From: an uncultured Prevotella sp.
Lineage (GTDB): Bacteria > Bacteroidota > Bacteroidia > Bacteroidales > Bacteroidaceae
Assembly (NCBI GenBank): GCA_900548745.1
Contig: URLQ01000010.1
Location: 1 to 33,519, forward strand
Direction: 5' to 3'
Length of the DNA stretch: 33,519 bases
Shown: in pieces, positions 25,035-31,876 of the stretch
Numbering within the stretch: the stretch's first letter is position 1
How the letters are laid out: every line of letters begins with the position of its first letter
Made by a program: the position numbers and the translations under genes
Notes under the pieces: model-generated
Databases searched by the model: none
Seen by the model: only the letters and a program-made list of their open reading frames with translations
What the model was told of the DNA's origin: nothing

Positions 25035-27511
25035 TCTTTATTGTTTTTATTTGATTTTTCCTTGTCGTCTTCTATTTCAAAGTTTACGGCATTGCCAACA
25101 ATCTCGTCAGTAAGGGCATAATTCCATACATCCAAGACGTTTTCAACATAATGGAATGTAACTCCTTTCAGATACATTTCCGGTATTTGTTCAATGTCTT
25201 TTTCATTTTCCTTACACATGACGATATCCGTAATGCCAGCTCTTTTTGCTGCAAGAATCTTTTCCTTTATGCCTCCAACCGGTAGCACTTTGCCTCTTAA
25301 CGTTATTTCTCCCGTCATGGCAGTGTTCTTTCTTACCTTCCTTTGCGTTAGAGCCGATGCAATAGATGTTGCAATCGTTATGCCGGCAGAAGGACCGTCT
25401 TTGGGAGTTGCTCCTTCCGGCACATGTATATGTATGTTCCAGTTGTCGAAGATTCTGTAGTCTATTTTCAGAATGTCGGCATGTGCCTTTACATATTCCA
25501 GTGCCAGCATGGCAGACTCTTTCATTACATCTCCGAGATTACCCGTAAGCGTGAGTTTTCCGCCTTTTCCTTTGCTGAGGCTTGTTTCGATAAATAGAAT
25601 CTCTCCTCCCACGCTTGTCCAAGCAAGACCGGTTACAACTCCCGCATAGTCGTTGCCTTGATAGATGTCGCGATAGAAAGGAGCCTTTCCGAGCAGCTTT
25701 TCTATTTCCGCAGGAGTAATGCGAGAGAACTTCATTTCTCCGTCTTTTGCTTTCTGGAAAGCAATCTTTCTGAGCGCTTTGTTTATTTGAATCTCCAGCT
25801 GTCTTACTCCGCTTTCTCTTGTATACTGCTCAATGATTTTTTCTGTAGCCGCCTTTGTAAAAGACAGTTTCGTCTCGTCTGCGAGTCCCGTATTCTCTTT
25901 CTCCTTAGGGATGAGGTGCCGCTTTGCTATTTCCTGTTTCTCCTCTGTTATGTATCCGCTGAGTTCTATTATCTCCATTCTGTCGAGCAGCGGACGCGGA
26001 ATAGTGTTCAGGTCATTGGCAGTAGCTATAAACAGAACCTTTGACAAGTCGTAGTCTACGTCAAGATAATTGTCATGGAACGCATTGTTCTGTTCCGGGT
26101 CGAGTACTTCAAGCAAAGCAGATGCCGGGTCACCGTTCACGGTGTTCTGTGTTATCTTGTCGATTTCGTCAAGTATGAACACGGGGTTTGAAGAGCCTGC
26201 CTTCTGTATGCTTTTAATGATTCTTCCGGGCATGGCACCTATATATGTACGTCTGTGTCCGCGAATCTCCGATTCATCATGCAGACCGCCAAGAGAAACT
26301 CTCACGTATTTCCTCTTCATAGCCTTTGCAATACTCTTACCCAGGCTCGTCTTGCCTACTCCAGGAGGGCCGTAAAGACATATAATAGGTGATTTCAAAT
26401 CACCTCTCAGACTGAGTACAGCCATATATTCAAGAATCCTCTCTTTTACCTTCTCCATGCCGTAATGGTCGGCGTCGAGCACCTTCTTTGCTCTGTTCAG
26501 GTTCAGATCGTCTATAGTATATTCGTTCCATGGCAAAGCCACCATAGTCTGCAGGTATGTAAGCTGCACGCTGTATTCCAGACTTTGCGGGTTCAGCATA
26601 TCCAGTTTGTCAAGTTCTTTGTAGAACGTGTTGGCAATATCCTTGCTCCACGACTTGTTCTTAGCCTTGTCAATCAGTTCTTTCTTTTCCGGAGAGCCTT
26701 CGCCGGAACCGAGTTCCTCCTTAATGTTCTTGATCTGTTGCTGCAGGAAGTATTCCCTTTGCTGCTCGTCAATGTCTTCTCTTGTCTTGGTGCGTATGTT
26801 GCGTTTCAGTTCCAGCAACTGGCTTTCGCGGTTCAGAATCTTGAGCATTCCGAATACGCGTTCTTTCATGGTGTTCTTTCTTAGAAGCTCAGCCTTGTTG
26901 TCTGTATTGAACGGAAGGTTCGCACAGATGAAGTTTGTCAGTATGACATTGTTTGATATGTTTTGCATTGCGAACATGGCTTCATCCGGAATCTCGTCAT
27001 TTTGTCTTATGAAGGTCATCGTTGACTTTCTCAGGTCGTCAACGGCTGTAAGGTATTCTTTGTCGTTGTCGGCAGGCATGCTTTCCTGTGCGTCGGAAAC
27101 GATACCTTTCAGGTAAGGCGTCTTTTTCTTTATTTCTTCCAGATGGCATCTGCCCAAAGCCTGTACAATGACCGTTGCGTTGCTGCCTTGTCCTGGCAGT
27201 TCAAGCAGTCTTACGACCTTTGCATAAACGCCATATTCATATAAGTCCTTTAGCGTTGGCTCATCTGTTTCGGTATCCTTTTGGCAGAAGATTGCGAATA
27301 TAGGGTTCCTTTTCTTCTTGCTCATTGTTTCAATGAGTTTCATGCTCGAACTTCTTCCTATTAGTATAGGGGACACGATGCCTGGAAACATCATGAGGTT
27401 TCTTGTAGCAAGTATCGGTAGTTCGCCTTCTATTTTCTCATCGAAAAGTTTTCTGATATCTCCTTCGTAGTCGGCAATCATTGAAAATGCGTTGCTCATA
27501 TTCCTATTCAT
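25031..27511 (-). CDS. lon: ATP-dependent Lon protease
   Basis: Lon degrades misfolded and selected regulatory proteins in the cytoplasm. The 826-residue chain has the N-terminal LON substrate domain (about 30-240), a coiled linker, and an AAA+ module with Walker A GPPGVGKT (381-388) and Walker B VFILDEID (444-451). The C-terminal serine protease domain has a Ser708/Lys751 dyad (PKDGPSAG and GGIKEKIL), the same 43-residue spacing as E. coli Ser679/Lys722. Two starts, Met1 and Met5, are close together. It is the first gene of a four-gene minus-strand unit and has its own -7 box. Confidence 0.97.
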   Translation of the reverse strand: MNRNMSNAFSMIADYEGDIRKLFDEKIEGELPILATRNLMMFPGIVSPILIGRSSSMKLIETMSKKKRNPIFAIFCQKDTETDEPTLKDLYEYGVYAKVVRLLELPGQGSNATVIVQALGRCHLEEIKKKTPYLKGIVSDAQESMPADNDKEYLTAVDDLRKSTMTFIRQNDEIPDEAMFAMQNISNNVILTNFICANLPFNTDNKAELLRKNTMKERVFGMLKILNRESQLLELKRNIRTKTREDIDEQQREYFLQQQIKNIKEELGSGEGSPEKKELIDKAKNKSWSKDIANTFYKELDKLDMLNPQSLEYSVQLTYLQTMVALPWNEYTIDDLNLNRAKKVLDADHYGMEKVKERILEYMAVLSLRGDLKSPIICLYGPPGVGKTSLGKSIAKAMKRKYVRVSLGGLHDESEIRGHRRTYIGAMPGRIIKSIQKAGSSNPVFILDEIDKITQNTVNGDPASALLEVLDPEQNNAFHDNYLDVDYDLSKVLFIATANDLNTIPRPLLDRMEIIELSGYITEEKQEIAKRHLIPKEKENTGLADETKLSFTKAATEKIIEQYTRESGVRQLEIQINKALRKIAFQKAKDGEMKFSRITPAEIEKLLGKAPFYRDIYQGNDYAGVVTGLAWTSVGGEILFIETSLSKGKGGKLTLTGNLGDVMKESAMLALEYVKAHADILKIDYRIFDNWNIHIHVPEGATPKDGPSAGITIATSIASALTQRKVRKNTAMTGEITLRGKVLPVGGIKEKILAAKRAGITDIVMCKENEKDIEQIPEMYLKGVTFHYVENVLDVWNYALTDEIVGNAVNFEIEDDKEKSNKNNKE

Positions 27512-27548
27512 AAATTGTATATATTCTTCTTTTATATATAATGAGGTG

Positions 27549-27556
27549 CAAAGTTA
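27549..27556 (-). promoter_or_regulatory. -7 promoter box for the lon operon
   Basis: The minus strand reads TAACTTTG followed by CA, 37 nt before the lon start. No clear -33 element and no obvious heat-shock inverted repeat were seen. Confidence 0.6.
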
Positions 27557-27615
27557 GTTATTTTTTTTCATATTCTAAAGAATGCCTCTTTTTTTATGGT
27601 TATTAATGTATGTTG

Positions 27616-27646
27616 TTGCTGTTGTCAGCAAAATGAGTTAATTTTG
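27616..27646 (+). promoter_or_regulatory. promoter for the tRNA methyltransferase gene
   Basis: The -7 box TAATTTTG (27639-27646), followed by C, has TTG at 27616-27618 upstream with a 20-bp spacer. The leader is about 25 nt. Confidence 0.6.
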
Positions 27647-27674
27647 CGTGGTCTAACCAAACAATGCAAAATGT

Positions 27675-28373
27675 ATGTCAAACAGTTTCTTTCGCTTTAA
27701 GCAGTTTGTGGTAAATCAAGACAGGTGTGCAATGAAGGTCGGTACGGATGGCACGTTGCTTGGAGCATGGGCTTCGGGCGGTTCCCGTATACTTGATATT
27801 GGCACGGGTACGGGTCTGATAGCCATGATGATGGCACAGCGCTTTCCTGATTCTTCCGTTGTGGCTATTGATATAGACCGTTCTGCCTGTGAGCAGGCGA
27901 GAGAGAATGTGGCGGATTCTCCGTTTGCCGGTAGGATAATGGTAGAAAACGTTCCTGTGCAGGACTTTGTAGGCGGCAAGTTTGATGCCGTGGTCTGCAA
28001 TCCTCCGTTTTTTGTTGACTCTTATGGTTGTCCGGATGACAGGCGTCATATTGCCCGTCATGCGGAATCCTTGAGCTTTGAGGAACTGTTCCGTTGCGTA
28101 TCCGACTTGCTTGATGCCGGTGGGGAGTTCTCTGTTGTCATTCCTGTAGAGTCATTCTCCCGTATAGACAGTGCCGCAAGCATGTCAGCCTTCCGTTGTA
28201 TTCGGAAGTGTGCGGTGAAGACAGTGCCGAGAAAGGCTCCGCGTCGTTACCTTCTGGCTTATGCGAAGGATGGCGGCAGGGAGTTCGAAGTGTCAGAGGA
28301 GTGCATCGAGGATGAGCAGCACCAACGTTCAGCCTGGTATTCCGCCCTTACTTCAGATTTCTATCTTCGCTGA
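27675..28373 (+). CDS. trmN6: tRNA1(Val) (adenine37-N6)-methyltransferase, TrmN6/YfiC type
   Basis: The 232-residue SAM-dependent methyltransferase begins FFRFKQFVVNQDRCAMKVGT, the typical YfiC N-terminus. SAM motif I is ILDIGTGTGLIA (39-50) and the N6-adenine catalytic motif is NPPF (109-112). The C-terminal RRYLLAYAKDGG strand also fits the family. E. coli YfiC methylates A37 of tRNA1(Val). Its TGA is directly followed by the stop codon of the opposing lipid kinase gene with no gap and no terminator between. Confidence 0.92.
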   Translation: MSNSFFRFKQFVVNQDRCAMKVGTDGTLLGAWASGGSRILDIGTGTGLIAMMMAQRFPDSSVVAIDIDRSACEQARENVADSPFAGRIMVENVPVQDFVGGKFDAVVCNPPFFVDSYGCPDDRRHIARHAESLSFEELFRCVSDLLDAGGEFSVVIPVESFSRIDSAASMSAFRCIRKCAVKTVPRKAPRRYLLAYAKDGGREFEVSEECIEDEQHQRSAWYSALTSDFYLR

Positions 28374-29408
28374 TTATTTGTTGAGCTTCTTCAGTAGATA
28401 GTTGTTTATCGACTGTATGTGTCTTGTCTGTTTTGAAATGTCAGTCCTCACGGCACTCAGGTCGTTGAATATTTCGCAAAAGGCGTTCTGCACCACATTC
28501 GGCTGACGTTTTGTCTTGTCGGCAAATGGGTTTACAATGATGTTTATGCCTTTGCTTACTACATGAATGGTGATATTGGCAGGTGCCATTATCGGGTCTC
28601 CGTCATAATGGATGTATCCAGGCTTTTCCCTCTGAATGTCAAGATGTTTCGACTTGAACGTTTTTATCTTCGTGTTCTTGTTCAATGTCTTGTTGAACAT
28701 GTCGATACTTATTTGCGGAGCGTCAAGCATGTCGAACGGATCCATTATTATCACGTCGAGAAGTCCGTCGCTCATCGATGCCTGTGGCGCGATATATGCG
28801 TTGTTTCCGTATTGCGAAGCGTTTGCGCATGAGATAAGGAAAGCCCGTTGTTCCGTATTATACTCTTCGGACTTTACGCAATATTTTTCCGGTTCATACT
28901 TCACGCCTTCTTTAAGTATGTTCTCAAGATAGGTTACAGGTCCTCGTTTCCCGGCTTGGGCGAACTTCATGCTTATATATGCGTCGAACCCCATTCCGCA
29001 TGTACAGAAGAACGGGTGTCCGTCGATAAGTCCGTAGTCGAGCTTATGTATTTCGCCTTCGTTTATAACCTTGATGGCTTTCTTCGTGTCCATAGGCAGC
29101 ATCAGGTGTCTTGCGAGGCCGTTTCCGGAGCCGCATGGTATAATTCCCATGGCGGTATCCGACTGTATGAGAGCTCTCCCCACTTCGTTTATGGTGCCGT
29201 CGCCTCCAATGGCCACAACGATGTCTGCATGCTCGTCTTTCGCCTTTTCGGCAATTTCCGTGGCATGCCCGGCGTATTGTGTGCATTGGATAGTATATGA
29301 GAATTTGTCCTTGTCGAGATATTTCTCAACAAGTCTTGGTATACCCGCTTTCTTTACGGTTCCTGAAATCGGGTTCATGATGAATACGATATTCTTCTTG
29401 GTTGCCAT
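28374..29408 (-). CDS. diacylglycerol-kinase-family lipid kinase (YegS/BmrU-like), candidate sphingoid or ceramide kinase
   Basis: The 344-residue protein has the DAGK catalytic fold: FIMNPISGT near residue 9, VVAIGGDGTINEV (GGDGT at 68-72) and IIPCGSGNGLARHL (89-102). Later come the C-terminal beta-sandwich features ISCANASQYGNNAYIAPQAS, DGLLDVIIM and YIHYDGDPI. The family phosphorylates diacylglycerol, phosphatidylglycerol, sphingosine or ceramide, and the motifs alone do not decide which. It is divergent from serine palmitoyltransferase with 159 bp between starts, so a sphingolipid substrate is an attractive inference. The -7 box lies only 5 nt before the ATG, so the mRNA may be leaderless. 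A basic C-terminal extension of about 40 residues follows the kinase core. Confidence 0.9.
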   Translation of the reverse strand: MATKKNIVFIMNPISGTVKKAGIPRLVEKYLDKDKFSYTIQCTQYAGHATEIAEKAKDEHADIVVAIGGDGTINEVGRALIQSDTAMGIIPCGSGNGLARHLMLPMDTKKAIKVINEGEIHKLDYGLIDGHPFFCTCGMGFDAYISMKFAQAGKRGPVTYLENILKEGVKYEPEKYCVKSEEYNTEQRAFLISCANASQYGNNAYIAPQASMSDGLLDVIIMDPFDMLDAPQISIDMFNKTLNKNTKIKTFKSKHLDIQREKPGYIHYDGDPIMAPANITIHVVSKGINIIVNPFADKTKRQPNVVQNAFCEIFNDLSAVRTDISKQTRHIQSINNYLLKKLNK

Positions 29409-29413
29409 AGTTG

Positions 29414-29421
29414 CAAAAGTA
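29414..29421 (-). promoter_or_regulatory. -7 promoter box for the lipid kinase, directly before ATG
   Basis: The minus strand reads TACTTTTG, then CAACT, then ATG. A TTG at 29443-29441 provides a weak -33 element with a 19-bp spacer. The predicted transcript would begin at or within a few nt of the start codon. Confidence 0.55.
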
Positions 29422-29515
29422 ATAAAATCTCATATAAAAACAATTACTAAGGGTTTATTTTTTGCTTTTGAAGCATATTTCTTATAAAAATGTATCTAAT
29501 TTTAAGCAAAATGAT

Positions 29516-29523
29516 TAACTTTG
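29516..29523 (+). promoter_or_regulatory. -7 promoter box for serine palmitoyltransferase
   Basis: TAACTTTG followed by CA at 29516-29523 matches the Bacteroidetes box and gives a leader of about 37 nt. No good -33 TTTG is visible. Confidence 0.55.
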
Positions 29524-29567
29524 CACCCAATATAAATTAACGTAGTTATACTACACCTATATATATA

Positions 29568-30755
29568 ATGGGACTTTTACAAGAGAAATACAAGAATTAC
29601 CGTGAACCGCAGAAATATATGGAAGCGGGAGTTTACCCATATTTCCGTGAGATAACAGGAAAACAGGGTACAGAGGTTCAAATGGATGGGCACGAGGTGC
29701 TCATGTTCGGTTCAAATGCTTATACAGGACTTGTCGGCGACCCACGCGTGGAAGAAGCTGCAAAGAAAGCAATAGATCAATATGGAACAGGATGTGCGGG
29801 AAGCCGTTTCCTGAACGGAACGTTGGATTTGCACGTCAAGCTTGAGAAGGAACTTGCAGAATACGAGCATAAAGACGAGGCTCTCTGCTTTTCAACAGGA
29901 TTCTTCGTTAACTCAGGTGTCTTGTCTGTAATCTGCGGACGAGAGGATTATATAATATGTGACGAGCGAGATCATGCAAGTATCGTAGACGGTCGTCGCC
30001 TGTCATTTGCCACATGTCTGAAGTATAAGCATAACGACATGGAGGACCTTGAGAAGCAACTCAAGAAATGCCGTCCGGAATCAGTGAAGCTTATCGTCGT
30101 TGACGGAGTGTTCTCTATGGAAGGAGACTTGGCGAATCTGCCGGAAATCGTGCGTCTGAAGAAGAAGTACAATGCTTCCATTATGGTTGACGAGGCACAC
30201 GGTCTTGGCGTTTTCGGAAAAGAGGGTAGAGGAGTCTGCGACCACTTCGGTGTAATAGACGATGTAGACCTTATTATGGGCACCTTCTCAAAGAGCCTTG
30301 CAAGTATCGGAGGTTTCATAGCTGGCGACAAGGATACGATAAACTATCTGCGCCATGCCTGTCGTACATATATCTTCAGTGCGTCAAACACTCCTGCTGC
30401 TACAGCTGCCGCAATGGAAGCTCTCCACATTATCCGCAAGGAGCCGGAGAGGATGGAACGCCTGTGGGATGTGACAAACTATGCGCTGAAGCGTTTTCGC
30501 GAAGAAGGTTTCGAGATAGGTGACACGGAGAGTCCTATCATTCCTTTGTATGTACGCGATCCGTTCAAGACATTCCTCGTCACAAAGCTTGCTTTCGATG
30601 CAGGTGTATTCATCAATCCTGTTATTCCACCAGCATGTGCACCGCAGGACACTCTCGTGCGTTTCGCCCTTATGGCAACACATACAAAAGAGCAGGTTGA
30701 GAAAGGCGTAATGGCATTGAAGAAGATTTTCGTAGAACAAGGAATAATAAAATAA
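29568..30755 (+). CDS. spt: serine palmitoyltransferase (alpha-oxoamine synthase)
   Basis: The enzyme condenses serine with a long-chain acyl-CoA to form 3-ketosphinganine, the first step of sphingolipid synthesis. The 395-residue protein is a PLP alpha-oxoamine synthase with the PLP lysine in MGTFSKSLAS (Lys242), DEAHG (Asp208, His211), the stacking histidine in DERDHASIVDG (His136) and GTGCAGSRFLNGT. Such proteins are often labelled BioF. From memory it is much closer to the characterised Bacteroides serine palmitoyltransferase (starting MGLLQEK, with matching KLIVVDGVFSMEGD and SASNTPAATAAA blocks) than to BioF, and no biotin genes are nearby. Later sphingolipid genes such as a ketosphinganine reductase are not in the window. 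A terminator follows. Confidence 0.88.
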   Translation: MGLLQEKYKNYREPQKYMEAGVYPYFREITGKQGTEVQMDGHEVLMFGSNAYTGLVGDPRVEEAAKKAIDQYGTGCAGSRFLNGTLDLHVKLEKELAEYEHKDEALCFSTGFFVNSGVLSVICGREDYIICDERDHASIVDGRRLSFATCLKYKHNDMEDLEKQLKKCRPESVKLIVVDGVFSMEGDLANLPEIVRLKKKYNASIMVDEAHGLGVFGKEGRGVCDHFGVIDDVDLIMGTFSKSLASIGGFIAGDKDTINYLRHACRTYIFSASNTPAATAAAMEALHIIRKEPERMERLWDVTNYALKRFREEGFEIGDTESPIIPLYVRDPFKTFLVTKLAFDAGVFINPVIPPACAPQDTLVRFALMATHTKEQVEKGVMALKKIFVEQGIIK

Positions 30756-30762
30756 TTTGCAT

Positions 30763-30799
30763 AAAGCATCAGATATGGAAAAGTATCTGGTGCTTTTTT
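30763..30799 (+). terminator. intrinsic terminator after serine palmitoyltransferase
   Basis: AAAGCATCAGATA (30763-30775) pairs with TATCTGGTGCTTT (30784-30796) with one G-T pair and an 8-nt loop, followed by a T run. Confidence 0.88.
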
Positions 30800-30848
30800 A
30801 ATGCTTGCCTTGCACGGAGCGTAATGTTTTTTTTGTCTGTCGGTGTGT

Positions 30849-30980
30849 GCTTCTTGTTGATAAGCAGTAGCCTTCTGCTTCATAATCCATATACTTCTGC
30901 TTTATAATCCATATGCTTTTGCCCTACAACCCATAGGCTTATGCTTGATAACCCATAGAGTTCTGGTTTGAAACTCGTTT
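30849..30980. repeat. degenerate tandem array A: six 22-bp units, non-coding
   Basis: Units begin at 30849, 30871, 30893, 30915, 30937 and 30959, each exactly 22 bp. The shared pattern is CTTCTGCTT, a variable base, ATAA, then CCCATAG. Units 2 and 3 (30871, 30893) share about 20 of 22 bases; the outermost two are more degenerate. There are no spacers, and no convincing gene crosses it. It fills most of the gap between the spt terminator and the tRNA-Pro promoter. Function unknown. Confidence 0.8.
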
Positions 30981-30982
30981 CC

Positions 30983-30994
30983 TTTCACGTGAAA
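30983..30994. other. perfect 12-bp palindrome next to array A
   Basis: TTTCACGTGAAA is fully self-complementary and starts 2 bp after the last array unit. It could be a dimeric protein binding site, but nothing else supports that. Confidence 0.4.
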
Positions 30995-31135
30995 ATAATC
31001 TTTATTCCGTTCATTGAAAATCATACAATTCGATGAAGAAACGATGAAAAAACATGTGAATTGCGGATTGTAATGTAATTAATAAGTCATAAAACGCATA
31101 AAAAACACTGCTTTTGAAAAAAAACAAGGAAAAGT

Positions 31136-31166
31136 TTTGTAGATTAAAATAAAGTTCATACCTTTG
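31136..31166 (+). promoter_or_regulatory. promoter for tRNA-Pro
   Basis: TTTG (31136-31139), a 19-bp spacer and TACCTTTG (31159-31166) followed by CA match the consensus fully. The predicted start is about 45 nt before the mature tRNA 5' end. Confidence 0.8.
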
Positions 31167-31218
31167 CATCCGCAATCGAGAAACGAACGATAAATTGTCA
31201 GGAAACAGCAGTTTGCAA

Positions 31219-31291
31219 CGGGGTGTAGCGCAGTTGGTAGCGTTCCTGGTTTGGGACCAGGCTGTCGCAGGTTCGAGTCCTGTCACCCCGA
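31219..31291 (+). tRNA. tRNA-Pro, anticodon TGG
   Basis: The cloverleaf is complete: acceptor CGGGGTG (31219-31225) with CACCCCG (31284-31290), D arm GCGC...GCGT region, and anticodon stem CCTGG/CCAGG (31245-31249, 31257-31261). The loop TTTGGGA places TGG at 31252-31254, and the T loop is TTCGAGT. The discriminator is A31291; the CCA end is not encoded (CTT follows). It is a single tRNA gene. Confidence 0.97.
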
Positions 31292-31296
31292 CTTGA

Positions 31297-31323
31297 AGAG
31301 AAGGAATTATCCTTCTCTTTTTG
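31297..31323 (+). terminator. intrinsic terminator after tRNA-Pro
   Basis: AGAGAAGG (31297-31304) pairs with CCTTCTCT (31311-31318) around a 6-nt loop and is followed by TTTTG. Confidence 0.85.
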
Positions 31324-31518
31324 TTTCTATACCTTTTTTGGGTCTTCTTTGTTATGTACAAATCGTAAGCTGTAATCTTCTGCTTTTAATTTCATCCGCA
31401 AGGCTTCAAAAGGTACAGTTTTTGTGTTCAATAGTGGACTGTTTTTTAGATGAAAACCTGGCGAAAAAGGGACTTTAAAGCATGGTTGTTCTGTTTTTCC
31501 ATAATGTTGTTCTAAAAG
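31324..31518. other. gene-free AT-rich stretch between the tRNA terminator and array B
   Basis: I see no convincing gene, RNA or promoter here. One short piece (CTTCTGCTTT at 31377-31386) resembles part of the array A unit and may be a decayed copy or chance. Confidence 0.4.
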
Positions 31519-31628
31519 GAAAGTTACGTAATTTCTATGCGAAAGTTACCGAATTTCTATAGGAAAGTTACCGAATTTCTCATAGAAAGTTACCTGATTT
31601 CAATAAGAAAGTCACCGAATTGCCTTTT
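31519..31628. repeat. tandem array B: five 22-bp units, non-coding
   Basis: Units begin at 31519, 31541, 31563, 31585 and 31607, each exactly 22 bp. The core is GAAAGTTACCGAATTTC followed by a variable 5-nt end such as TATAG. Units 2 and 3 match over their first 18 bases. GAAA and TTTC alternate along the array, so neighbouring or internal short hairpins are possible. There are no spacers, so it is not CRISPR. From 31629 to the ABC-F promoter near 31826 I see nothing further. Confidence 0.88.
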
Positions 31629-31825
31629 TTTTACCCCAAAGACCTCCGTTTAGTTTCACTGCCTTTGCTGTCGCTTTCTGAAAAGCTTGACACACAGGAA
31701 TCCGTATTTCCGATATTGTCTGCAAACATGTTGAAACCTTATTCGTCGCATTTTGAATACAATGCATAAATGGCGGAAGAATCAAAATTTTTGTCTGCAA
31801 GTTGTGATATTAAGAAATAAATGTG

Positions 31826-31833
31826 TAAGTTTG
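31826..31833 (+). promoter_or_regulatory. -7 promoter box for the ABC-F gene
   Basis: TAAGTTTG followed by CA lies 43 nt before the ABC-F ATG. A TTG at 31802-31804 could serve as -33 with a 21-bp spacer. Confidence 0.6.
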
Positions 31834-31876
31834 CACGGATTTTGAAAGTAGTTAGGAAGAAATACAAAAATAAATA

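Noticed and set aside
29568..30755. 8-amino-7-oxononanoate synthase (BioF)
   Set aside because: It has the same fold, but the sequence blocks match Bacteroides serine palmitoyltransferase as I recall it, and there are no biotin genes nearby.
31219..31291. Integrative element at the tRNA-Pro gene
   Set aside because: No integrase and no repeated tRNA 3' end (attachment site) were found downstream within the window.
31011..31361. 116-residue minus-strand frame containing VTGLEPATAWSQTRNATNCA
   Set aside because: This is the well-known spurious protein made by translating the antisense strand of a tRNA gene; it covers the tRNA-Pro and its promoter.
31519..31628. CRISPR array
   Set aside because: Units abut directly with no unique spacers and there are no cas genes; the same holds for 30849-30980.
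31537..31653. 38-codon plus-strand frame running through array B
   Set aside because: A 22-bp period rotates the reading frame, there is no start signal or homology, and the frame is a by-product of the repeat.
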